From Candidatus Woesearchaeota archaeon (GTDB lineage: Archaea; Nanobdellota; Nanobdellia; Woesearchaeales; JAHWHD01): a stretch of DNA of 10,248 nucleotides. The position numbers and the translations under genes are program-made. Shown piece by piece: positions 1 to 5,704 of the stretch. Location of the stretch: assembly GCA_019323525.1 (NCBI GenBank), contig JAHWHD010000013.1:1-10248 (forward strand), given 5' to 3'. The notes below the pieces were generated by a model that saw only the letters and a list, made by a program, of their open reading frames with translations, was not told the origin of the DNA and did not search any database. Positions within the stretch are counted from its first letter, which is position 1; the number at the start of each line of letters is the position of its first letter.

Positions 1-134
1 AGATCAAAGAGCCTGCAGGTAAAAGGTATAGGAGCTATCATAATCTCTGGTACATGCAAAGGTTGATTGAAGAAATAAGAAAAGCAATAAAAGAAAATAG
101 GTTTGAGGAGTTTAGGAGAGAGTTTATGGCCTAA
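1..134 (+). CDS. tgt: tRNA-guanine transglycosylase-like protein, C-terminal end only
   Basis: The last 43 codons of a gene that begins before the window; reading starts at base 3 and stops at TAA 132-134. The peptide contains SYHNLWYMQRLIEEIRKAI followed by a basic/acidic helix ending in REFMA. This matches, from memory, the C-terminal end of tRNA-guanine transglycosylase catalytic domains, where an HNL-x-Y-x-x-R-L-M segment and an R-x-A-I helix close the TIM barrel. These enzymes swap guanine in tRNA for a 7-deazaguanine base (queuine-pathway base at position 34 in bacteria, preQ0 at position 15 in archaea). The chain ends right after this helix, so the C-terminal PUA domain of classical archaeal enzymes is not in this gene. 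Which substrate it uses cannot be decided from the fragment. Its last 11 bases overlap the end of the convergent aspS gene. Confidence 0.65.
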   Translation, partial: IKEPAGKRYRSYHNLWYMQRLIEEIRKAIKENRFEEFRREFMA

Positions 135-1434
135 CCCTCTCAGGGTCTCTTGTAAGCAACAGCGCTTCTCTTATGTTGTCAAGGTTAAGCAGCCTCTGTG
201 TCATCCTATCAAGGCCAAATCCGACACCGCCATGAGGTGGTGCACCAAACTTGAATATCTCTTCATAAATCGGGTCTAACTCTACGCCTTTTTCTTTAGC
301 TTGTTTTTTTAGCACATCCAGCCTGTGCTCACGCTGTGCGCCTGTCGCTACTTCTACACCGTTCCACAACAAATCAAATGATAATGTTAAATCTTCTCCA
401 TTTTCTGGTTTCATATGATAGAATGGTCTCTTTGCGTAAGGATACATCGTAACAAAAACAAAGTTTTCTCCATACTTCTTTTTAATTAACTCTCCGAGCA
501 TCTTTTCTCCTTCTGCGTCCAGATCTTCGTCAGCATCAAGCTCTTTTCCTTTTTCTTTAAGCATTGCTTTAGCATCTTTCATGCTGATTCTTGGAATCTC
601 TTTAGGAACTTCCAACTTTACATCAAGCAGTTCAAGTTCTTCCTTGCAGCAGGTTTTAACATTGGTTAATATGTGTTTAACCATTCCTTCGATAACATCC
701 ATGACATCGTTGTGGTCTTTGATAAAACCCATCTCAAAATCTACTCCTGTGAACTCAGTAAGGTGTCTGGTGGTATTTGACTTTTCAGCTCTAAAGACCG
801 GCCCAACCTCATAGACCCGTTCAAACCCGCCTATAACAAACATCTGCTTATAGACTTGCGGACTCTGGGCAAGGTAAACTTTTTTGCCAAAGTATTCAAC
901 TTCAAATAACTCTGCTCCAGACTCAACACCTATTGCTGTTATCTTTGGAGTGTTTATGTTTGTAAAACCAATACTGTCTAAGTATTCTGTAGCAAACTTG
1001 AATATCTTTGACCTTACCCTGAAAATTGCGTTGATCTTTTCTTTTCTAGTATCAAGAAACCTGTGGTCTAATCGTTTTGATAGGTCTGTAGCAATTGTTT
1101 TATCTTTTTCAAGTACTTGTATTGGTAAAGTGTCTGCTTGTGATAAAACTTCTATATCAGAGATCAGTATCTCTTTACCTGCTTTAGCTTCAGCTTTACA
1201 GTTTACTTTTCCCTTGACTGAAATTACAGATTCAGTTGATATCTTTGGTATCTTCTCAAAAATCTCTTCGCTTACATCTGATTTTGGAGCCACTAGTTGG
1301 ATGGTGCCGGTTCTATCTCTTAAAACAATGAATTTAATTTTGGCAAGGTCTCTTAAGTCTTGTACCCAGCCTTGGACCATTACTTCTTTATCATGTAATT
1401 TAGGATTTATTTCTTTAATGAGTGTTCTTTTCAT
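124..1434 (-). CDS. aspS: Aspartyl-tRNA synthetase, archaeal type
   Basis: Cytoplasmic class II synthetase of 436 aa, the usual length for archaeal AspRS (the bacterial form is near 590 aa because of an inserted domain absent here). It activates aspartate with ATP and charges tRNA-Asp. An N-terminal OB-fold anticodon-binding domain covers about residues 15-100 (GWVQDLRD, then FIVLRDRTG). The catalytic domain follows: motif 1 around INTPKI (160-165), the aspartate-site QSPQ (190-193), motif 2 FRAE...TRHLTEF (214-228, with Arg215), GAQREHR (365-371) and motif 3 GGVGFGLDRM (402-411, with Arg410). The ATG start is supported by GGTGAT five bases upstream. The position that is Trp26 in the Thermococcus enzyme appears to be Gln25 here, while the Lys85 position appears kept as Lys84, so tRNA-Asn discrimination is uncertain. 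It sits downstream of the ASCH gene but has its own promoter, and its end overlaps the convergent tgt-like gene by 11 bases. Confidence 0.97.
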   Translation of the reverse strand: MKRTLIKEINPKLHDKEVMVQGWVQDLRDLAKIKFIVLRDRTGTIQLVAPKSDVSEEIFEKIPKISTESVISVKGKVNCKAEAKAGKEILISDIEVLSQADTLPIQVLEKDKTIATDLSKRLDHRFLDTRKEKINAIFRVRSKIFKFATEYLDSIGFTNINTPKITAIGVESGAELFEVEYFGKKVYLAQSPQVYKQMFVIGGFERVYEVGPVFRAEKSNTTRHLTEFTGVDFEMGFIKDHNDVMDVIEGMVKHILTNVKTCCKEELELLDVKLEVPKEIPRISMKDAKAMLKEKGKELDADEDLDAEGEKMLGELIKKKYGENFVFVTMYPYAKRPFYHMKPENGEDLTLSFDLLWNGVEVATGAQREHRLDVLKKQAKEKGVELDPIYEEIFKFGAPPHGGVGFGLDRMTQRLLNLDNIREALLLTRDPERVRP

Positions 1435-1439
1435 GTGGT

Positions 1440-1445
1440 ATCACC
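1440..1445 (-). promoter_or_regulatory. Ribosome binding site of aspS
   Basis: On the - strand GGTGAT lies five bases before the ATG at 1434. It matches the 3' end of archaeal 16S rRNA (anti-SD core AUCACC) and fixes the start. The same GGTGAT/GTGAT element, three to five bases from the start, recurs before other genes in this window. Confidence 0.75.
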
Positions 1446-1468
1446 GACAATTAGCAATTCGTGGTCGG

Positions 1469-1480
1469 TTTATATATTTT
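1469..1480 (-). promoter_or_regulatory. TATA box of aspS
   Basis: The - strand reads AAAATATATAAA, centred about 40 bases upstream of the aspS ATG. Archaeal initiation about 25 bases downstream of the TATA centre would place the mRNA start near 1448, leaving a leader of about 14 nt that just includes the GGTGAT ribosome binding site. The box overlaps the last codon of the upstream ASCH gene, so aspS can be transcribed independently of that operon. Visual call only. Confidence 0.6.
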
Positions 1481-1817
1481 ACTCCTTAACAATATCAAAG
1501 TTAATAACTGTTATTATGTTGTTTACCTGTTCAAGCTCTTCCTTGTAGTAGTCGTTTAGTTCCTTATTTAATGAAGTGAGGTCTTCAAATCCTGCATCTG
1601 CTGCGTCTTGTTCTGTTAGCTCATCAAGAGGTTTGATTGAGATTCTTTTTACTAGTGCCTTGTATCCATTAACATAATCCTTGTTTTTGTCCAGAACATG
1701 GAGTTTCCAGCCGATTGGATAGATTCTTACACCTGACTTGACAATCGCCTTGATTGAGTCTAGCTTTGTAAGGTCTTTTATCTTGATGCACCAGTTCATC
1801 TCAAGCTGTTGTGCCAT
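1479..1817 (-). CDS. Small ASCH/PUA-like domain protein
   Basis: A 112 aa soluble protein without signal peptide or membrane span. Residues 52-110 read like the second half of an ASCH domain: a strand YKALVKRISIKPL, then DELTEQDAADAGFEDL (Asp-Glu-Leu-Thr-Glu followed by Gly-Phe), a charged helix and a closing strand IITVINFDIV. ASCH domains have a PUA-like beta-barrel and are thought to bind RNA; some act on modified nucleosides. The N-terminal half (KSGVRIYPIGWKLHVLDKNKDY) is divergent and the usual G-x-K-x-x-T-x-R signature is not evident, so family membership is probable rather than certain. The start codon follows the stop of the cyclophilin gene by one base and has no good ribosome binding site, pointing to translational coupling. 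ATG codon 7 is a possible alternative start. With translin upstream and aspS downstream, an RNA-related role is a reasonable inference. Confidence 0.6.
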   Translation of the reverse strand: MAQQLEMNWCIKIKDLTKLDSIKAIVKSGVRIYPIGWKLHVLDKNKDYVNGYKALVKRISIKPLDELTEQDAADAGFEDLTSLNKELNDYYKEELEQVNNIITVINFDIVKE

Positions 1818-1818
1818 T

Positions 1819-2568
1819 TTACTCTTTTATCTCTATAGTCTCAATAACAACATCTTCAACAGGTTTATCCCTTTCGCCTGTCTCTACGTTTCCTATCTCA
1901 AATAAGACATCCTCTCCGTCAATTATTTCTCCGAAGATAGTGTGCTGGTCGTTTAACCATTCAGTTTTGTTGAGTGTTATGAAGAACTGGGAGCCGCCTG
2001 TGTCAGGTCCTGCGTTTGCCATTGCAAGGATTCCTGGCTTGTTGAAACGTAAAGAAGCGTCAAACTCGTCAGGGATTGTGTATCCTGGTCCGCCTGAGCC
2101 GTCTCCGTTTGGATCTCCTCCTTGTATCATGAAATCTTCAATAACCCTGTGGAACGTAAGATTATCGTAAAATCCAGATTCAGAAAGTTCGATGAAGTTA
2201 TCTACAGTTACAGGGGCTTTGGATGCAAACAGTTCGAGTTCCATTTCACCATGGTTTGTCTTGATGGTTGCTTTTGGGTTTTCTGTTTCTGTTGTTTCTT
2301 CTGTATCATCATCATCTTTTTCAATTCTTTCGTCTGCATTGTCTGTAGTTTCTTCTTCTAAAGGCTCTTCAAGTTCAATTTCCTTTTTCTCTCCAGGAAA
2401 TATAACTTCAGTTTCACTATAGTCGCATTCATGGTTGAAGTTTAGATCTTCGCAGCAGCCCCTTGCTTCGTAGTCAATTATTGTAGGCTCTGGACATTTT
2501 GCAGGAAAGCATGATGTGAGCAAGAACGTAATGATTATTAGACTGATTATCAACAATACTTTTTTCAT
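1819..2568 (-). CDS. Lipoprotein cyclophilin-type peptidyl-prolyl cis-trans isomerase
   Basis: A 249 aa exported folding catalyst that should interconvert cis and trans prolyl bonds outside the cell. The N-terminus is a signal peptide with a hydrophobic core (residues 4-17) and lipobox LTSC, with Cys20 as the predicted lipid anchor. Residues 21-50 form a short Cys-rich patch (Cys25, 38, 39, 48) containing GCCEDLNFNHECD. Residues 52-97 are a strongly acidic Glu/Asp/Thr linker. The cyclophilin domain runs from about 99 to 249. Catalytic and binding positions known from human CypA are present: FHR with Arg141 (CypA Arg55), FMIQGGD with Phe146, Met147 and Gln149, GGSQFFI with Gln194 and Phe196, and EWLNDQHTIFG with Trp204 and His209. 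Start ATG 2568 is preceded by GGGGTGG (2573-2579). It lies 10 bases after translin and 1 base before the ASCH gene, in one operon. Confidence 0.95.
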   Translation of the reverse strand: MKKVLLIISLIIITFLLTSCFPAKCPEPTIIDYEARGCCEDLNFNHECDYSETEVIFPGEKKEIELEEPLEEETTDNADERIEKDDDDTEETTETENPKATIKTNHGEMELELFASKAPVTVDNFIELSESGFYDNLTFHRVIEDFMIQGGDPNGDGSGGPGYTIPDEFDASLRFNKPGILAMANAGPDTGGSQFFITLNKTEWLNDQHTIFGEIIDGEDVLFEIGNVETGERDKPVEDVVIETIEIKE

Positions 2569-2578
2569 TTAACCACCC

Positions 2579-3148
2579 CTAGGATTTTAATTTTAACTGT
2601 AAGCAAAGATCTTCTAATTTCTTAAGGTCGTACTTGACTGCATCAAACTTTCTTCTTAAGTCGCTCTCTCTAATGTCAAAGTTTAACAGCTCTGTATAAA
2701 TCTCTTCTACAAGTATTGTTATTGTGTACACGATTTCGTAGTTGCCTTTAGTAGCCTCAAGCACAGCTTTCCTGAACAACTCTCCTGATAGGTCTGCAAG
2801 TCCTAGCAGATAATAATCAGTGTCAACACTAAGTTCTTTTCTGGTTGGGATTTTTTTGTCTTTAGCGAAATGGAAGAAAAGCATTGCCTCAACATACTCT
2901 TGTACAGCCACTTTGTAAGAACCTTGATTGTACATCTTTGGGTTCTTTTTTACAAATGCATTAATGTTTGAGAATTCTTTTTGAAGCGAGCTCACTAGCT
3001 TTTCAGCAGATTCAGATCTGTGGACAGAATAAATCGCCTGTTTACTTAGCTTTAGCACGTCTCTTGATTTCTTAATCAGAAGTTCTCTTTGTGAATCAAA
3101 GTCCTTAGATTCCTTTAACATGTCCTTGAAATCCTTTTTGTCTAGCAT
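2579..3148 (-). CDS. Translin/TRAX family protein
   Basis: A 189 aa, nearly all-helical cytoplasmic protein. The translin family is recognised from the N-terminal helix with RELLIKKSRDVLKLSKQAIYSVHR (21-44), then VQEYVEAMLFFHFA (82-95), DYYLLGLADLSGELFRKAV (111-129) and a C-terminal helix with LRRKFDAVKYDLKKLED (164-180). Family members bind single-stranded RNA or DNA and form octameric shells; eukaryotic C3PO and an archaeal TRAX-like homologue cut RNA. Glu84 and Glu87 of EYVE occupy the place of the TRAX catalytic glutamate pair, with Glu138 a possible third acidic ligand (my alignment from memory), so nuclease activity is possible. No ribosome binding site precedes the ATG, while a TATA box sits about 27 bases upstream, which fits a leaderless mRNA. 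First gene of the translin-cyclophilin-ASCH unit, head to head with the membrane-protein operon. Confidence 0.88.
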   Translation of the reverse strand: MLDKKDFKDMLKESKDFDSQRELLIKKSRDVLKLSKQAIYSVHRSESAEKLVSSLQKEFSNINAFVKKNPKMYNQGSYKVAVQEYVEAMLFFHFAKDKKIPTRKELSVDTDYYLLGLADLSGELFRKAVLEATKGNYEIVYTITILVEEIYTELLNFDIRESDLRRKFDAVKYDLKKLEDLCLQLKLKS

Positions 3149-3169
3149 GACGGCTGTTTTTGTTTTATT

Positions 3170-3179
3170 CTTTATATGT
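3170..3179 (-). promoter_or_regulatory. TATA box of the translin operon
   Basis: The - strand reads ACATATAAAG, centred about 27 bases before the translin ATG at 3148. That spacing puts transcription start at or next to the start codon and agrees with the missing ribosome binding site, so the mRNA is probably leaderless. A second AT-rich box (3187-3200, ATTTATATATAAAA on the - strand) lies about 46 bases upstream of the ATG and is an alternative giving a leader near 20 nt. Confidence 0.5.
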
Positions 3180-3204
3180 TTTTTTATTTTATATATAAAT
3201 AAAG

Positions 3205-3220
3205 CGAAAGGTTTATATAA
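3205..3220 (+). promoter_or_regulatory. BRE plus TATA promoter of the three-membrane-protein operon
   Basis: CGAAAGG (BRE-like, 3205-3211) is followed directly by TTTATATAA (3212-3220), a textbook archaeal core promoter. The TATA centre is 30 bases before the ATG at 3246, so the leader would be only about 3-5 nt and no ribosome binding site is present: a leaderless or nearly leaderless transcript. It shares the 97 bp region 3149-3245 with the divergent translin promoter. Confidence 0.72.
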
Positions 3221-3245
3221 TGTATTTTATTAAATTGTAATATAT

Positions 3246-3821
3246 ATGGTACAAGAGAGTGTGTTTAGAGGTATAATTGAATTTTTTGCAAAAGTAGGTG
3301 TATATGATGTAGTACTACCCTTTCTGCTAGTTTTCACGATTGTCTTTGCAATACTTGAGAAAACAAAGATATTTGGTACTGAAAAGGTAGGCGATGATGT
3401 TTATACAAAGAAAAACCTTAATGCGATGGTTGCTTTTGTTGTGGGTTTTCTTGTTGTGGCTTCTACAAGGTTAGTGGCTATTGTAAACAATGCAATGGCA
3501 AATATTGCTATATTGTTGATTGTTATAGTGTGCTTCTTGATGCTTATCGGAACATTCTACTCTGAAAAAGAAGAAGTGACCCTGACAGGTACTTGGAAAA
3601 CAGTTTTTATGGTCATAATGGCTTTGGGCGTTCTTCTAGTGTTCCTAAACGCACTTGGTTGGTTGTCTCCTTTCTTTAATTATATACGAAGATACTGGCA
3701 CACTAATTTTGTGGGTGCGATACTGTTACTTTTACTGATAATTGTGTTCATGGTCTGGATTACAAAAGGCAAACCTTTAGGAAGCGAGTCTAAAGGTTCA
3801 GAAGAAAAAAAGGGTGATTAA
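3246..3821 (+). CDS. Five-span membrane protein, first of three tandem paralogues
   Basis: A 191 aa integral membrane protein that I cannot assign to a named family. Predicted spans by eye: about 22-37, 59-76, 85-105, 118-138 and 155-173. The signature is in the first span, YDVVLPFLLVFTIVFAILEK (20-39), with Pro25 inside the helix, then TKIFG and a polar loop, then KKNLNAMVAFVVGFLVV. The same signature recurs in the two genes downstream, so the three arose by duplication. The C-terminal tail from residue 174 is short, charged and Ser/Lys/Glu-rich, probably cytoplasmic. There is no cleavable signal peptide and no catalytic motif. First gene of the operon; the leaderless promoter sets ATG 3246 as start. 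Its stop is followed immediately by the next ATG. A role next to the nearby pilus/secretion genes is inference from position only. Confidence 0.85.
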   Translation: MVQESVFRGIIEFFAKVGVYDVVLPFLLVFTIVFAILEKTKIFGTEKVGDDVYTKKNLNAMVAFVVGFLVVASTRLVAIVNNAMANIAILLIVIVCFLMLIGTFYSEKEEVTLTGTWKTVFMVIMALGVLLVFLNALGWLSPFFNYIRRYWHTNFVGAILLLLLIIVFMVWITKGKPLGSESKGSEEKKGD

Positions 3822-4439
3822 ATGGTATTTCCAACAATGGTGATTCCTACTTATGGAGGAGGAAGATTAACTGGTCCATTGTCGTATCTTGATACGCTTG
3901 GACTAACAGATGTCATACTTCCTTTTATACTTGTTTTTGCAGTAGCGTTTGCAGTTCTAAGAAAATCAAAAATATTCAAGGATAACCAAAGGTTGGATGG
4001 TTTGGTTGCTCTAGTGATGGCTCTTGCAGTTGTCATTCCGCACGTCATGGGAAGGTATCCGTCGCCGCAGAGTGATGTGGTCAACATAATCAACACTGCA
4101 CTTCCAAACGTGGGTGCTGTTCTTATAGCGCTTGTAATGCTTTTCGTCTTAGTCGGGATTTGGGGTGTTGAAGGTTCATGGGGAGAAAATCTTCATGGTC
4201 TTGTTGTTATACTTTCCCTTATCGTTGTAGTTTATATTTTTGGTAGGGCTGCTGGCTGGTTTACTCATGGATTACCAAGATGGTTATACTGGTTAAGTGA
4301 TCCAGATACGCAGGCACTCATAATAATTATACTTATTTTTGGCCTGATCATATGGTTTATAACAGCTCCTGAGCCAAAGCCAAAAGGAGAGAGGATGTTA
4401 AAGTCCTTTGCTGACTTGTTCAAAAAGGTAGAGAAATAA
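3822..4439 (+). CDS. Five-span membrane protein, second of three tandem paralogues
   Basis: A 205 aa membrane protein of unknown function. It has an N-terminal Gly/Pro-rich stretch (residues 1-20) and then the shared signature LTDVILPFILVFAVAFAVLR (28-47) with Pro34 in the helix, followed by KSKIF and RLDGLVALVMALAVV. Further spans are about 97-114, 124-143 and 164-181. The 76-96 loop (RYPSPQSDVVNIINTALPN) aligns with the loop of the first paralogue (RLVAIVNNAMAN). The tail after residue 181 is basic with a predicted amphipathic helix (ERMLKSFADLFKKVEK). The ATG follows the upstream stop with no gap, and GGGTGAT at 3812-3818 inside the end of the upstream gene serves as its ribosome binding site three bases from the start. 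The stop codon overlaps the next ATG by one base. Expression should be strictly coupled. Confidence 0.85.
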   Translation: MVFPTMVIPTYGGGRLTGPLSYLDTLGLTDVILPFILVFAVAFAVLRKSKIFKDNQRLDGLVALVMALAVVIPHVMGRYPSPQSDVVNIINTALPNVGAVLIALVMLFVLVGIWGVEGSWGENLHGLVVILSLIVVVYIFGRAAGWFTHGLPRWLYWLSDPDTQALIIIILIFGLIIWFITAPEPKPKGERMLKSFADLFKKVEK

Positions 4440-5002
4440 TGGTATCATTTTTAGATATAGGGTTACTGCAGCATTTTAGTTTCCTTTTTCCAGTGTTTTT
4501 TGTATTTGTAGCAGTATTTGCTGTTCTTGAACGCTTCAAGCTTCTAGGCGAGAATAAGGGTGTGCATGCGTTAATAGCGGCTGCATTGGCAGGAATTATC
4601 TTATTTTCCAAAAACGCATTGAGCATAGTTACGATCCTATCGCCATGGTTTGTGATAGCAATCATATTCCTAATATTCCTGTTCCTTTTGTTTATGATGT
4701 TTGGTGTAAAGGAATCAGATTTCGTGGAAACCATCAAAGAAAATAAGCTGGCGCATTGGTCAATAATAATTGTTGCTTTTTTCATGCTGCTTGCTGCTGT
4801 TGGAAAGACATTTTTTGCTGCTGCAGGTGGCCAGACATCCGGGCTTGGCCAGGCTTTTGTAGAAGGCACGACTGCTGGCGTAGGAGAGGCAGCTTTCTGG
4901 TTAACACTCTTCCATCCTAAAGTTCTTGGGGTTGTGTTCGTATTGCTTATAGCAATGCTTGCTGTAAGGATGCTTAGCGGAAACATGGTTCCTAAAGCAT
5001 AG
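4439..5002 (+). CDS. Multi-span membrane protein, third of three tandem paralogues
   Basis: A 187 aa, very hydrophobic protein and the most diverged copy. The signature is still visible: FSFLFPVFFVFVAVFAVLER (13-32) with Pro18, then FKLLGENKGVHALIAAALAGIIL. Predicted spans are about 13-31, 42-57, 69-90, 106-122 and 162-179. Between the last two lies a small-residue loop rich in Gly, Ala and Thr (residues 126-150), absent from the other copies, which could be extracytoplasmic. The long polar tails of the other two copies are missing; this chain ends GNMVPKA just after the last span. The start overlaps the upstream stop (TAATG), with only a weak AGGT nine bases away, so translation probably depends on re-initiation. 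Last gene of the operon, convergent with the coiled-coil gene. Function unknown. Confidence 0.83.
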   Translation: MVSFLDIGLLQHFSFLFPVFFVFVAVFAVLERFKLLGENKGVHALIAAALAGIILFSKNALSIVTILSPWFVIAIIFLIFLFLLFMMFGVKESDFVETIKENKLAHWSIIIVAFFMLLAAVGKTFFAAAGGQTSGLGQAFVEGTTAGVGEAAFWLTLFHPKVLGVVFVLLIAMLAVRMLSGNMVPKA

Positions 5003-5026
5003 ATATTTTTCTTATATCTGAAAAAA
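5001..5026. terminator. Bidirectional terminator between convergent genes
   Basis: The 39 bp gap between two convergent genes holds a T run on each strand: TATTTTTCTT on the + strand (5005-5013) just after the membrane-protein operon, and TTTTTT on the - strand (5026-5021) just after the coiled-coil gene. A perfect 6 bp inverted repeat AGATAT/ATATCT (5001-5006 and 5014-5019) flanks the + strand T tract. Archaeal termination needs mainly T runs, so the two tracts are the likelier signals and the weak hairpin may be incidental. Confidence 0.5.
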
Positions 5027-5041
5027 GATTGAAAGAATCAG

Positions 5042-5680
5042 TTATTTCCTTTTTACTCTTTCAGTTATTCTTGAAAGTTCGGAGACATTTTCTGCAAGAC
5101 TTGGGAGTATCTTTTCAAATGTTTTTCCAAGAGCTTTAACTTCAGTACCAACATCGGTTATGCTCTTATCATACTCGCTTATCCTTCCAAGCACGCCCTT
5201 GTGAAGCTTGTCAAAATCTGCTTTTAATGTTTTTATCTCGTGTTCAATCTTTGTGAACTTCGCGTCAATACTCTCTTTCCATTCCAAGATCTTGTTTACA
5301 GACTCCATGAACTCTCTCCATTTTTCTTCGATTATTGACTCTGCAACCTCTTCTATCTGTTCTCTTGAAAGCACAGGTTCCTGGTACTCTGGATACGGAT
5401 ACTCTTGCATTGGCGCTGGCTCTGGAGGTAAAGGTGCTCCTGTCTGAGCAGCTGGTTCAGGTTCTGGAGCAGGGGGTATTGGCTGTTCTACAGGTCCTGC
5501 TGATTTTGTCTCAGCCTGGTTAATGGCGTCGAATATCTGGTGGGACTTGTAACCCTCTCTTTGCAGTGCCTGTACAATCTGAGAATTTGAAAACCCTTGC
5601 TCTCGCATCCTGAGAACTGCATCAATCGGAAGACTCTGTCCTTCAGGAGCTGAAGGTTTTTTAGGACCAAATAAAGCCAT
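5042..5680 (-). CDS. Coiled-coil protein with N-terminal helical hairpin and Pro-rich linker
   Basis: About 212 aa, soluble and of unknown function. Order of parts: MALFGPKKPS start; a two- or three-helix module at about residues 16-57 (PIDAVLRMREQGFSNSQIVQ, then ALQREGYKSHQIFDAINQAE) resembling UBA-like or small hairpin interaction modules; a Pro/Glu/Ala-rich flexible linker at 62-103; then a long charged helix with heptad-like spacing at 105-212, predicted coiled coil, ending in a basic RVKRK. A GTG nine bases upstream is also in frame, but that GTGAT sits four bases before ATG 5680 and fits the ribosome binding site used elsewhere in the window; I therefore start at the ATG. It follows the other MALF coiled-coil gene by about 24 bases on the same strand and diverges, with it, from the secretion ATPase. 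A structural or adaptor role for that machine is plausible, unproven. Confidence 0.82.
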   Translation of the reverse strand: MALFGPKKPSAPEGQSLPIDAVLRMREQGFSNSQIVQALQREGYKSHQIFDAINQAETKSAGPVEQPIPPAPEPEPAAQTGAPLPPEPAPMQEYPYPEYQEPVLSREQIEEVAESIIEEKWREFMESVNKILEWKESIDAKFTKIEHEIKTLKADFDKLHKGVLGRISEYDKSITDVGTEVKALGKTFEKILPSLAENVSELSRITERVKRK

Positions 5681-5684
5681 ATTT

Positions 5685-5693
5685 ATCACTCTC
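5685..5693 (-). promoter_or_regulatory. Ribosome binding site that decides the start at 5680
   Basis: The - strand reads GAGAGTGAT, four bases before ATG 5680. The in-frame GTG at 5689 is part of this element, so it is more likely ribosome binding sequence than a start codon. Confidence 0.55.
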
Positions 5694-5704
5694 TAAATAT
5701 TCGA

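Noticed and set aside
884..1489. 201-codon open frame on the + strand antisense to aspS
   Set aside because: It lies wholly over a clear AspRS gene, its peptide is a Ser/Leu/Phe-rich mirror product, and it has no ribosome binding site or family resemblance.
2280..2400. Short TTC/TCT/ATC repeats in the cyclophilin gene
   Set aside because: They simply encode the Glu/Asp/Thr-rich acidic linker and are not a regular nucleotide repeat array.
4420..4986. 188-codon open frame on the - strand opposite the third membrane protein
   Set aside because: Shadow of the + strand frame: Ser/Asn/Thr-rich, no motif, and the + strand frame shares a signature with its two neighbours.
5001..5019. 6 bp inverted repeat as an intrinsic hairpin terminator of bacterial type
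   Set aside because: The stem is AT-rich and weak with its T tract in the loop; T runs alone explain archaeal termination better.
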